Shown here piece by piece: positions 10,700 through 23,600 of a stretch of DNA of 64,000 bases. The position numbers and the translations under genes were made by a program. The DNA comes from Pomphorhynchus laevis. Its lineage: Eukaryota > Acanthocephala > Palaeacanthocephala > Echinorhynchida > Pomphorhynchidae. The DNA lies in NCBI GenBank assembly GCA_012934845.2, contig WNNJ02001493.1, positions 40,777 through 104,776 on the forward strand, in the 5' to 3' direction. Each line of letters opens with the position of its first letter. The first letter of the stretch is position 1. Below the pieces are notes generated by a model. It saw nothing but the letters and a program-made list of their open reading frames with translations, searched no databases and was not told where the DNA came from.

Positions 10700-13140
10700 T
10701 TAATTCTTCAATTTACGTTTCGCCTTGCGGCTTCAAAAACTCTAAAAATATGTCAAAATTTACATAAATGTCAAAATGCTAAAAAGCAAAGTTTTTACAA
10801 AAGGCTTATGTGACGTCCTTCTATTTGAATGCACTGTCGCCATTTATACCTAGTTATGTCAGTGCATAATTGTTGGAGCCAATATCTTTAACGGTATTTT
10901 CGTTGCTTTTCGTCCTGCATTCCTTCTATTATTTGATAATTAAAATAGTCTTGTGTTTCATGCAGTAAAGCATGTCGTACAACTGTATCGGAATTTATTT
11001 TCTATTTTATGTGCGCGCGTCTATTTGTCAACCTGTCTCGTAGTCCTTTGCCTGTTTCCCCCACATAGTGTGCCTTACATTGTTGGCAATTTGCTACATA
11101 GATTGATCCTTGATATGTGTAGTCACTAGCTGTTTTTATGGAATATTTTAAACTGCACTTATGATGTAATTTTTAGGCATTATGTACACGCAACATTTAC
11201 AACGTGCTTTGTTGCATTTGAAAGTTCCATTAACCGTTTCTTTTACTTTTTGTAATTTAATTATGTTAAGGATTTACCTATTTTGTTTGGGATTCTATAG
11301 TATAGCTGGTAATTATTTATGTCAGATGCAACGTTGGCATTTTTAAATAAGTTATTTAATGTTTGATTGACTGTTAATAACGATTTACAGAAATTAAAAA
11401 CTATCGTTGTTCCAATCGATATTTTACTTTTTAATGATGCTTCATTGTTTCTTTTGTCTTTCAATACTGTTCTTGATAGTATATGTATGGTTCTTCTAGA
11501 ATAACCTCTTTTTTGTAAATTAACAATAATATTACGAAGTTCTTCATTTCTTGCTTCTTGATTTGAACATAGTCGTGCAATTCTGCGGGTTTCATTTTTA
11601 ATCAAATTCTTTTTGACACATTTTGAATGACAACTGGATGCATGCAAATATAAGAGTTTATAATTGTACTTGATTGCATCTGTGAGCTGGAATTTTTCTG
11701 ATTGTGGCACGATATTATTCTCACAGATATTGATCTTATTTTTGATACAGCAGGACGCTAATAATCAATCTGGGTGGGTTCAAACCCAGACTGATTAGTA
11801 GCTTTCTACTGTATCAAAAATAAGATCCATACCTGTGGGGATAATATCGTGCCACAATCAGAAAAATAAGAGTTTATGTGTTTCCTTTTTAAACAAGCAA
11901 GTATCTATCTGTTGTCTTTATATAGAAATTATTACATCTAAAAACGATACGGATCTACCAATCTCTCCTGTAAATCCCAATTGACATGTACTCTTGAATT
12001 TATTAAGAACTTCTTGTGCATGGTCCAGATTTCTACACAGACAACATATATCATCAATGTAACAGATGTATTCTATAGGTGGATTATTTAATGACGCAAG
12101 TATCCGCTTCTCAAACACGTGCATGAACATAATTGAATATGATCGTGCCATAGGTGTGCTCATAGATGTTCCTCTTTGTTGTTGATATAATTGTCTATCG
12201 AATTCAAATATATTGGTTTTAAAACTATTTCAATTGCATCCTTTACGAAATTTATTTTATTGTTAGGCCAATCACTGCTTCTCATACAGTAAAGTATAGC
12301 GTTTATACAAACTTCATGATCGATAGACATACAACGACTCAACATCCATTGTAGCTAACATTGTTTCGTCGTCAATGTGGTTTTTAATAGACTCTAGTCG
12401 ATGGATAAATTTATCAGAGGATTCGATATTTGATGGTACCTCTTTAACGAGAGGTTTAATAATTTTGTCGATGTATTTACTTAATAACTCAGTTATACCA
12501 CCATTTGTTCTTACTAATGGACGTCCTGGAAAAGGAAATTTCTTTTTATGCACTTTTGGAAGCATATAGAAGCGTCCTGGACATGTTGTTGATAGTAATA
12601 GATTATTAAGAGCAGTTGGCTCAGGAAATTTTAGTGAAATGTGATTATTAACCATATAACAAATTTGATCACGTGCATTATACAAATCTTCCTCGTTACT
12701 TGTTTGATAATCGCTACTTTTCAATTGCCTTAAACCTTCCGTCATATAATCTGCCTTATCCCAAATAACTGCTTCTTGTCCTTTGTCAGCTTTTTAATGA
12801 TTATATCATCTTTATTCCGAAGATCCTTAATTGCTTTCTTCAGTTCAACGCTTATATTAGCCCTTCCGATATCCGAGCATTGAAATTTTGAATACTCTTC
12901 AAACAATCCCTTACCAACGTAATTTATGGTTTCATTCTTAATGTTTACATCGTTGTGCTTCATATTGAATGCTTATTTCTTTAAACCTATGCCCAAATCA
13001 TGCCGAGCAAATTTTCTAGGTGTCACTGCAAAATTTAATCCAAGATTTAGAATATCTTTTTGATTCTTTGAGAGTTGAACTTTACTTAAATTTACGAAGT
13101 TATCATTATCGTCAGATCAAAAATCACGATATCTAGTTTC
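10700..13140 (-). mobile_element. Penelope-like element with GIY-YIG endonuclease (EN+ PLE), broken
   Basis: Reading leftward the parts are: an N-terminal block with NQKDILNLGLNFAVTP (about 13,050), then MTEGLRQLKSSDYQTSNEED, the PLE signature FYMLPKVHKKK...PGRPLV (about 12,590-12,500), the palm TMDVESLYV (12,355), the catalytic CYIDDI (about 12,055), FLDVIIS, a linker with CKCC and GSIYVANCQQCKAHYVGETG continuing to RDRL...H (about 11,110-11,010), which is the GIY-YIG domain. It ends near 10,720 with TGAAGCCGCAAGGCGAAACG, a hammerhead-like motif known at PLE ends. The frame changes several times and a fold-back element interrupts it at 11,662-11,865. It could only act as RNA or as a template. 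Confidence 0.85.
11650..11877. mobile_element. 204-base fold-back element with 12-base target duplication, inside the PLE
   Basis: ATAAGAGTTTAT occurs at 11,650-11,661 and again at 11,866-11,877 and brackets an insert of 204 bases. The insert holds an inverted repeat of about 80 bases per arm, beginning TCTGATTGTGGCACGATATT on each strand, around a centre GGGTTCAAACCC. Removing the insert with one target copy makes the host PLE reading continuous (THKLLYLHASSCHSK), which supports a true insertion. The arms share TTGATACAGCAGGACGCTA with the element at 21,180-21,665. Confidence 0.8.
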
Positions 13141-13564
13141 TCGACTTAGAATTCAAGGATTACTTTATCGTTTGTAAGCATATTATTGACGTATATAAGT
13201 AATTTATTCGGGATTGCAGCAAAATTGTAGAAAATAATCAGAAAATTAATGATAATAAATAAGAAAATGATATTTAATTGTATATTTTATTATATATTAA
13301 ATATAATATATGATATATATTTATTAAATATAATACATATTCTATATCCATTAGCAGCGATGTATCAATGCTATTGGTGAACTTGTCGCTTTTGATAACT
13401 TTCTCATATTTGATTAGATTGTTGATTAAATAAAAAGCTGTAATTTATGTTCTCAAACCTCACATAAGCCATTTTTAAGATAGTTTTTTTATAAATCATA
13501 AATTCGTTCATTTTTCAGAGTATATTTTTTCATAAATTTTCGAAATAAGGTATCCTTGTCTAGA

Positions 13565-13870
13565 TATGTGAGCAGATACGCATGCAAGCAGTTGACATTT
13601 CAGACGAACTTTCTCTGCGTCCTTGCTGATATTCCTTGCGTTTCTGGTAAATACGATCGTCACTATCGGTATGTTTAGACGCGTGTTTATTTAGGTAACT
13701 TATGTACAAATCGCGTAATGCCTTTTCACATTTATGTCGTTTGCATCGTTCTTCATTCAATTGCTTCTGACTTTGGTGTAATAACTTAATGATACTGTCA
13801 AAATTGGTAGAAATATCATCATCTTTCGTGCTTGCTAACTGTTGACCACTATCAGCGGATTTAATTTTTT
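13565..13870 (-). CDS. Unassigned coiled-coil-like reading frame, exon-like
   Basis: After a TTTCAG acceptor-like site (about 13,880) the minus strand is open for about 100 codons: SADSGQQLASTKDDD, FDSIIKLLHQSQKQLNEERC, KRHKCEKALRDLYISYLNKH, then DSDDRIYQKRKEYQQGRRE to a stop near 13,563. It is charged and heptad-like. It lies between the PLE (ending 13,140) and the last myosin rod exon (14,379), with an A/T spacer in between. It may be the N-terminal part of the PLE protein or an exon of a separate gene. No family is recognised. Confidence 0.3.
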
Positions 13871-14378
13871 GAGATGCAATTTCAGATTCTGAAATATATA
13901 TCTATGCAGCATCCTTTTACTGGGTTTCGACACTTCATTTCTGACGAGCTATTAAGTTTCGACACTTTATTTATCTCTGAGGAGCTATCAGCGTCACACA
14001 GGAGATCTCCCAAAGATGAAGATTGGCTACCAAATAATGGTAATCAATCTATATATGTGATCTATTATTTAATAATTACTGTATTACAATATTAACTGTG
14101 TAGGTATATTTGAAAATGGGTAAATCAATTTCAATTGATTTCAGTAATTTCAATTGTAATTGACAGAATCACGCAATTTAAATAAACAAAAATTTTAAGT
14201 TAAGAATTTAATTTAATATTTTAATAATTTAGTGTTATCACATTTCAACATTATCATTTTCTAAATTTTCTGTTTAAAGATTCCGTGTCATTGATCTGTA
14301 ATACCGAGGAACTTGACTTTCTATAGTTGCTATAGCATCAATCTAAATAAAAACAATTTACCAACGAACAATTTTCAT

Positions 14379-14639
14379 TTATACCGGTTCAGTGTTCAAC
14401 GGAGTCCCTGTTGCAATTCCAAAACGGCTAGCTGCCCTGTACTTGTTAATCATCTTTTCCGCACGATCTGCACGTGTCTCAGCCTTCTCAACATCTTCAG
14501 ACATTGCTTTAAAACGGGCCATACACTGGGCTGCTTCCTCCTCTGCTTGATCTGCTTGCTTCCTAGTAAGTTTGATCTTTGTTTGAAGACCTTCATTATG
14601 CTGCATTAGTTTGTCATTATGCTCATTTGATATTTGCAG
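14379..14639 (-). CDS. Myosin rod exon 14 (C-terminus and stop)
   Basis: 86 codons plus TAA (14,379-14,381); acceptor CTGATTTAG. LTRKQADQAEEEAAQCMARF then ETRADRAEKMINKYRAASR is the assembly-competence end of the rod, followed by a 14-residue tailpiece (FGIATGTPLNTEPV) without coil. No perfect AATAAA was seen just past the stop. Confidence 0.9.
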   Translation of the reverse strand: MQISNEHNDKLMQHNEGLQTKIKLTRKQADQAEEEAAQCMARFKAMSEDVEKAETRADRAEKMINKYRAASRFGIATGTPLNTEPV

Positions 14640-17600
14640 CTAAATCAGATGAAAACAAATTTAACTCATAGAAAAACATTTGAAACATTCAAATTTGAAA
14701 AATTAAATGATATGAATTATATATTTTACTGATGGTACATATTTTGTCTTAAATGCATCCAGAATGTGTCAGATAAACACGTTAATAAATGTGTCATTCT
14801 TTATAAATTCAGAATTTTATTGATTTTCAATATTATATATTATATATAATATATTAAAAGTAATATAATTTATTATATTATATATTTAAAATTATATAAT
14901 TTTTTGTAAAACATGTAAGCCAGACGCGAAAGAATGACAAATGCCGTTTCGTCATCACAATGACTCATCAGTGCCAGATCTTTCTCACTACTAAATGCAG
15001 AGGAGGACTGGCAGTCCTCCTCTGCATTTGCCAGTCCTCCTCTGCATTTAGTAGTGGGAGGGATCTGACACTGATGAGTCATTGTGATGACGAAACTGTA
15101 TTCGTCATTCTTTCGCGTCTAGCTTACATGTTTTACAAGAAATTCACGCGGAATGGCCTCACTCTCCTTATATAATTTTTATATAATTCTTAAATAATTC
15201 TTGGACTCATTCAGCTGGTCTGATTTAAAGTGGGACTTTTATGCATAATCAGCTGGTGAGCTATTCTTATGCTTGGCAATTCGATGTCACAAGTTATTTT
15301 TGGTCCGTATCGGTCTAAATATGTGTATCAACTTTAGCTCGTGTCCTCGTAGATTGTCATTAGCAAACATTGTGAATAGAGGGTTTAAAACATGCTTCAG
15401 AAAGTAAAATGTCTTCCACATCAACATCAAGCATGTCTCAATTAATGCCGTGTTAACCTCATGCATGCCTAGAATATCTAGTCTTTGCGGATAGGGAATA
15501 TGACGAGCAGAAGGAACAAGATGACTGACTCTACTGATAATGCTCTTAAGTAGAATTAAATCATCATTTGATTGCAGAAAGAATGCAGATGAAACATACA
15601 GTATAAGGAAAGAATCATCGAGGAAAACAGCAGCCTAAATGATCCAACATATATTGAACCAAGCGTTCTTCGCAGTAGTCCTAGGATCCATTGACATTTG
15701 CTTACAATATATCTTACATTTGGACCTTATGACAAATTACTAGAGAATATGATACAATTTCACAAAACGACTTAACTTGATCCTCTTTCCTAATAATAAC
15801 ATCGTCTAAAGTGTCCGGACCAGAGTACATCAACTGACCTAAATACATGATATGTATTTTCAATGCTAATAATAAGGCCATGTGAATTGCGCCACGAAAG
15901 AATAAAATATATGTCCCGCTAAAGCAATATACGATCTGAAAATCCCCGAATGTCCTTATAAATCTTGTTATTATTGATACAGAGCTTTAGTCAAAATAAC
16001 TGTTTTGCCCTTTAACAAAATTGTAGAATTCAATCAAATTAGCAAAAATTTAAAGGAAAACGTAAATAGTTCTCGTTCATAATATAAAAATCTTGAATTG
16101 TGGACTTATATATAGACCGGATCTCACTACTATATCTGGATGACAGTTTTATGATATGATCAATCTGTGTGATAGTCTGGTAAGCCTCGATCAATGATTA
16201 TGTGATAATGTTTTTGATGACAAACTACCAGAGAATATAATACCCAGATTCTTGACTTGATCAACCTTCCAAATAATAACATAGATTAAAGTGTACGAAC
16301 CAAAGTAATTAATTCTTAACTAATTCCTCATTATTCGAAATGAAGGTGATATAAGAACATTATAATATACAATTTAATTATATAATATTATTATATATTT
16401 ATAGTATTACTTTATATTATAATATTTTTTAATATATATTATATTATATCAGTAGTCAGAGGTAATTTATGTGTTTAAATTCTTGTATGTCTTTAACATT
16501 CTTTTCCAAGTAAATGTTTGTATCGTTATTGAATTGGTATAGATATTTTATTTTAAAATAATTAATTATTATGTAGTCAAAAAAGCTATCTACTTGACTA
16601 TGAAACCGACATCTACCATTGTATATAATGTAGATTACATTAACTAAATTCAATTTCACAAATTAGTGTTTTTATTTATTATTTATTATTTATATTTAAT
16701 TAATTATCATAAGTTGGTATACTTATAAGTATACTTATAAGTTCAATGCACAAAAATATGTCATATTTTCTGAAATTTTACTCTTAGCATACCTGATTTT
16801 GAATATCTTTTATCCGACGTTCACATTTCGACAACTGTCGTCGTTGATCTTCACAAGTCATACCCATTAATGCGAAGTCACCATGCTTTTGTTGTAGCTA
16901 AATTCAATATTTGAGAATTAATGATGAGATACACATTTACCTGGTCTTCAAGACTTTGGATGGTCGTTTTGCATGACTTCATAGCGTCTGTCTTAGCAGT
17001 TTCAGCTCTATCGGTCGCTTCAGATAGCATTACTTCAAGGTTGCTAACTTTCAGTTCGAGTTCATTTGAATGGTCTTCTTCAATCCGAAGTTTTTCTCCG
17101 ACTCTAGACAAATCCAACGTAATCTTTGAGTATTTCTCCTCTAGTACACGTAGATCACACTTTTTCTCTTCCAGATTAAGATCTGCGTTTAGCCTCAGTG
17201 TCTCAACGTGTGATATTCTACTATTGAGTGTGTTATTTTGATTATTGAGTTCTTGATTTTCATGTTTACATCGATTAAAATCTGCTGCAAGATTTTCGAT
17301 TTGCTTCAACAATGTATTTGCCGCGGTTTTGTGATCATCGATCTCAGCCTGAAGAGTGCGACATTTTCGGTTCGCAGATATTTCAGCTTCACGAGCCATA
17401 TTTGCTATCAGAACTTCTTCTTTCAGCTGTCTTTCATATTCCTAAAAAGTACACTTAAAACTTGTTAATACGAACTTTAACCTGTGATTTGTTACTTTAT
17501 TAAAAATGCTATAAGATCACACTGTAAGATCACTCTATTAGCGTTATTTAATTATTTTTTATTATATTTTGTTATAATTTAATCACATTGAATATTTATT

Positions 17601-20600
17601 TAATATTTATATTTATTTAATATATTAAATTTAATATTTAATATAATTTTACAAGTTATAAATTTAATAAATTTATATTTATAATACATTAATCAAATTT
17701 AATATTTATTTAATATTTATAATATAACCCAATTAAAATTTATAAAGATATTTTGTAAAATTACAAATAGCCATAATATTGGATTAATATGATTAATATT
17801 AATACAATATTAATATTATTAATACCATATTAATAAATAATTAAAATGTTATTAAAAATGGTGGTCTCATAGATGCCACTAATAATTATCATTATTCAAA
17901 ATTATATGTTTCTCGTAATTAGAACTTATTTCGCATTAATTTTTAATATTAATCAAAACATTTAATATTCATAATTTATAAAATTAATAAATTAATAATT
18001 TACAATTTTAAAATTATAATATTTTATAAAAGCATGTTTAGAAATCATTATGATGAACTATAGAAGAGAAAAAAAGCAATTATGACCGCCGCTTTGTCGT
18101 AATTATAACTCACTAGTAATAGCTATTTTTAAATATTCAGGAACAAAACGGAATAGCTGAACGACATATAGTTGAACAAAAATTATTTTGATATTTCGCT
18201 AAAAAATCTGAAGATGCTAGCGAAAGTTAAAGCCAAAGTTAAAGTTACTAGCGAAATATTAAACTAATTTTTGTTGTCGTCCAAATATACCTGATTGTTC
18301 CTGGGTATTTAAAAATTTAAAATACAGATCAGGATAAATATATTTCTAGTAGCGGATATCATACACTGCTGGTAGCAGATTGATAACTAACGTTAGACAA
18401 TGGAATTACTCTTTTTACTTTACTTGATGTCTCCACATAAGATACATAAAAAATTCGTCAACAAGTATTTGATTTTAAATATATTTAAAAGAATTTAAGT
18501 TAACATTTAATATTATTTCGATATCAATTTAATATTGATATTTGAATATATTCAAAGTCGCCGTATACGCAAAATCCCGCAGTATTTAAATTAATGCAAC
18601 TTTAAATTTTTTAAATGGCAGTCTTGTACTACATAGATTTTTGAAAAAAGTGATGTGGCGACACTACGTGCGCAGTTATTGCCCTTTTAGTCGTATTTTT
18701 TACGAATACTGGTGAGAATTCCTTGTAGTTATCAAGGACCAGTCAATGTATACTCCCAGTGTGATATTCGTATCACACTGATGAATCATTGTTAGTTTAC
18801 GCAGCCGTCTACCGGTCCTCTCTGAATCCAGCAGTGGAGGTATCCGGTACTGATGAGTCTAAACAATGATGAAACTGCACAGCGTTAGGCTGTATGTTTT
18901 CTATTTCTTTCAGCTCAACCTCCCTGAAATCATAATATGCTGAAAATGAGAGTTATTAATATTACAGTAGTGATGTTGTGACACTGCCTTTTTAGTCGTA
19001 TTTTTTACGCACATTGGTGAGAATTCCTTGTAGTTATCACACGCCAGCCAATGTATACTCCCAGTGTGATATTCGTATCCCACTGATGAATCATTGTTAG
19101 TTTACGCAACCGTGTACCGTTCCTCCCTGCATCCAGCAGTGAAGGCTTCCGGTACTGATGAGTCTAAACAATGATGAAACTGCACAGCGTTAGGCTGTTT
19201 GTTTTCTGTTTTATTTCAGCTCACCATCCCTGACGACAAATCTTAATGTTTTTATTATTACAAATAAGTTTAAAATTTAAAAATATCATAAGAATAAAAA
19301 GATAAAATAAAAAACAGTAATAATAAAAATATTATAATAAGCATAATACGCTATTTAAAATAAATACTAAAAATATAAATAAATGATTAGATCTCAAATC
19401 TTTGACCTACAAACCACTATAAAGGTGGAATCAAACATAGCATAAAAATAAAGTGTTTCTCTCAACAATTCTAAACCTATCAAAATATATAATTGTAAGG
19501 TACAATTTTTTATTTTATCTCATTTGAAAAAATTCTTTTAAAATATATATTTTAATTAAAAAATATAAAAATTAATTATATTATAAAAATAATAGAATTA
19601 TAATAATAAATATATTTAAAAAAATTATTTGTAATCATTATTATACAATTATTCATTAAATGAGTTAAAAAGTTATATATTTTTTCATTTTACAAGTGTT
19701 TCAAGTATAAAGTGTTCTACAAATTACTGTGGAGTCAATTAACTTTTGTCATAATTAAAATGTCACCTCAAATTTTTCTCTATCTTGTTCAAGCATAATA
19801 TTAAGATCTTTAATTTCATCCATTTTATGCTCTAACTCAACGGTCATCTCTGTAATTTCGGATTGTAAATGATCTCTTTGAGCAAGTATTTCTCTTTTTG
19901 CCATTCTTTCAGAATCCAAACAAAGCTGTAATCCATCAAGTTGACGCTCAATTTGCCGTCTTTGCGCATATTAAAAATATTGTTTTTAAATAGAAAGAAA
20001 TTATCATAACATACTTTGCTGAAAGTAAGTCTTCTTCTTGTTCTTTCAAAGCAGCAATATGTTCTAATTCAAGCGCACTTTTGTCTGCCTCCAGACGCCT
20101 GACCTTTGATTCAGCTTCATCTTTTGCCGACAATGCATCATCAACATTTAACCTTAATTCCTCTTTTTCTTTTTCAATACGCTTCCTCTCAACCTCAAAA
20201 TCAAGCGCATTACGTGCGTTATCAGATATCTGGGTCATCAGTGACTTTATTTCCTCTTGATTTTACATAAAAATAAGAAAATTTACAACATTTTCAAACT
20301 ATAATTTCCGCAAAAGATTTTTTTCTAATTAAATTTGTAAAAAATCTAAGCAAAATAAAAATGTTACTTTTGCTTACTACGAAAGAATTTCAAAACAACT
20401 TTTTTAATTAACACGAACAGGAAAGTATAAACCTGCATCCTATTTTACAACCTTCGTCGAAAAGCTTAATCCGGAATGTGCCTTCCACATTAAAATGTTT
20501 TCTTACGACGTTAAAATATTTTTTAACGTTTTCAATAACATCACATTTAATAAAAGATATACATTATGTATAATGAAAAACAAACAAAATATACTGCATT

Positions 20601-23600
20601 GGCATGGTATTTCGCATCGTTTATTGGCTGTATTTAATATAATAAAAAGAATTATTGAATCCAGAAAGTAAAACTATTCACGAATTTTATTATATATATC
20701 ATAAAATACAGTTATTTATTAAGCGTATATTAATAATATCACAGCTAGTGTTATTATAATTATATCAGAACGCTATGCTTAGACAAATGGCGATAAGATT
20801 TAATTTGTTCATCCATTATATGGCACAGTTACTTTATATTCAATGATTCCACTTTATTTTAAAATTGTCAGCTAATTAACACGGTTGAGATTTTAATAGA
20901 TTGCAGTCAGGACACTTTAGCAAATTCGGAATGTTCATATTCATTACCCAACACTTATGTATTGAGTATTCACATAGATAAGTTGAAAAGATCTGTCAAC
21001 TTATCTATGTTGACAGATCTATGAATATTGGAAAAGCAGAATAAGTTCATATTTTGGTCAAACAACTATCACGATTTTAATTCAAAATAAGACGAAATGC
21101 TGGGTACTTAGTGAAACATTTTAATGAAGTACAAAATATCCTTATAAAGGATACTATATAAATATTCACAAAATGTTTTTATTCTGGTCACGGGAATTGT
21201 TCATATTCTTGATACAGCAGGACGCTACTAATCAGTCTGTGTAGGGCTCATCAGCTGCTGATCCAGACCTACATTTCACGTTTAGACCCTTATTATCTGC
21301 TTACTCCATGCACTTATGCTGATCGGATTTGAACTCAGGACGTATGTATCTTGATTCAACGCTACATCTACTTGGCTGACTGCTCCAGTGGTGTAGATAT
21401 ACATTGTTGTATATTACTTACGGTAGGGGATCGTATTCTAAATACGATATATTACGTATTCTAAATACGATATATTACGTATTCTAAATACGATATATAT
21501 GTAACTTACTTACGGTAGGGGATCGTATACACTGTTGTATATTACTTACGGTAGGGGATTGTATTCTGGGTCAGCAGTTGATGAGCCCTATCCAGACTGA
21601 TGAGTAGCGTCCTGCTGTATCAAGAATAGGAATAATTCCTGTGAGGATAATATTGTGCCACAACCAGAAGAATTTCAGATCACATATGCATTCAAGTTAA
21701 ATTAATTCACAAAATGGTTTAAGCGACTGTAAATTGAACTGAACGATTCTATCTTGAGATGTGTAAACCGTCATAGGTAAACGAAGAAAGCGGTACGAAC
21801 CCGATAATGGTTGTAAGAGGTAAGATACCGTAGTATTGATTTATTTTCATGTGTTTAATTGTCGCACCAGATAATGAAATTTTTTGTTCGAATATATTAT
21901 ATTGGTGTATATATTATATATACACCAATATGTGTTAATGCTATGATATCAAGTTCTACCTGATAAATTACGGTTTTCTCTACGAAGAGATTCGATCTGC
22001 TCTTGGGCCTCCTCATATTGTTCATTTGACTTATATATTTCCGTTGTTAGATATTTTTCTTTATTTTGAGCAGCGGCCAATTCCGACGATGTGTTCTCGC
22101 ATTTCTGTTTCCACTCTTCGATTAATTTGTCGAATCGCTTTGTCTTTCTTTCTTGTTGCATAGCGTTGACGTTTGCTCTGTCCAACTCGCCCATTAGTTC
22201 TTCAATCTCAGACTAAATTAACATTGAGATAAATTAACATTAATATATAAAAATAATTAATTAAATAAATTAAATTAACATTGATTTTTATAAATTAATT
22301 AAATTAAATTAATTTAGTGATTAATTTAATCAATAAATTAACATTTTTCTTATCAAACTTTTTGCAAAAACTATTTTTAGTTAAGAAATTATAAATATCA
22401 ATGAAACGCGGTGATTTTTATTACTGACTAGATAATTATCGAATTCTATTTTAAACTGTATTTTGATTTGAAATAAGAATTTTACAATTTTTACTTATAG
22501 CTTATATAAACAAATACGGTTTCAAACAGTTAAATCTTGTGTTTCACTTGGAAATCACCATAAAAATGCAGCAATTTTTGTCATACTCGGAAATATTAAT
22601 ATTATTGATATAAAATATTTTATATTTTTGATAATTAATAACAAAATATGAAATATTTAAATATCTGTTATATTATTTAAAAATAATTCTATAACAAGTT
22701 TTAAACAAGTTTTAAAAATTTGATTTTAAATTTTTATAAATTCATAATTTATAAAAAGTATTTTAATTATTATTTCTTGACTTCTCAGGTCATAATACAC
22801 AAATGCACATTTTCTGTCGAATATGTAATGATACCATAATATATTGTTAAATTAATGATACCTTTAATGTAAATCCATTGTTACCTTTTTAATTTCAAAC
22901 GTTTTGAAAAATTTTAAAAATTTTAAAAGAAATTTAAAAGATAAAATTAATTAAAAATTAAATTAATTTATTCAATTACAATAAAAAATTGATTTATCAG
23001 GAAATTATAATAGCTTACCTGTAGTTTCTCTTTCATTCTTTCTAATGAAGTTACTCTCGAAGCAGATTGTTCGAGTTGATCCTCTAGTTGACCACATTGC
23101 ATTTCCATTTTACTTCTTATATTTTCAATTTCTCTTATGTGCTCAAATCGCTCAGATTCATATCGCTTTTTACATTGGTCCAGCTAAAAATTATTTATAA
23201 TTTGCTTTACAATTAAATCAAAATTAAACAATTGGTTTTGCCATATTTCTTAACTAAAATTAAATATGTAAGGTCATATATTGCCTTACTATATTGTGTA
23301 CATTTAAAAATTTACTGAAAGGAATAAGAAAATAATTTACTTTTTTTAAAAGTACAATATTTCGATAGCTCCTGTTAGCATCAGGGCTAAAATTTAATTT
23401 TAATCCTGATGATAATAGCATGAGCTATCGAAATATTGTATTTTTTAATAAAGGGAAATATATTTTTCTTCGTTTCAGTAATGAGATTATGGGTTTAGTG
23501 CGTACTATTAAAAAATTACATTTACAGTAAATAAAAAATACGGTCAACTTCAAAAATACGATAAAATATCTGGCTTAGACATTCATGCGGGTCCGGCTGG

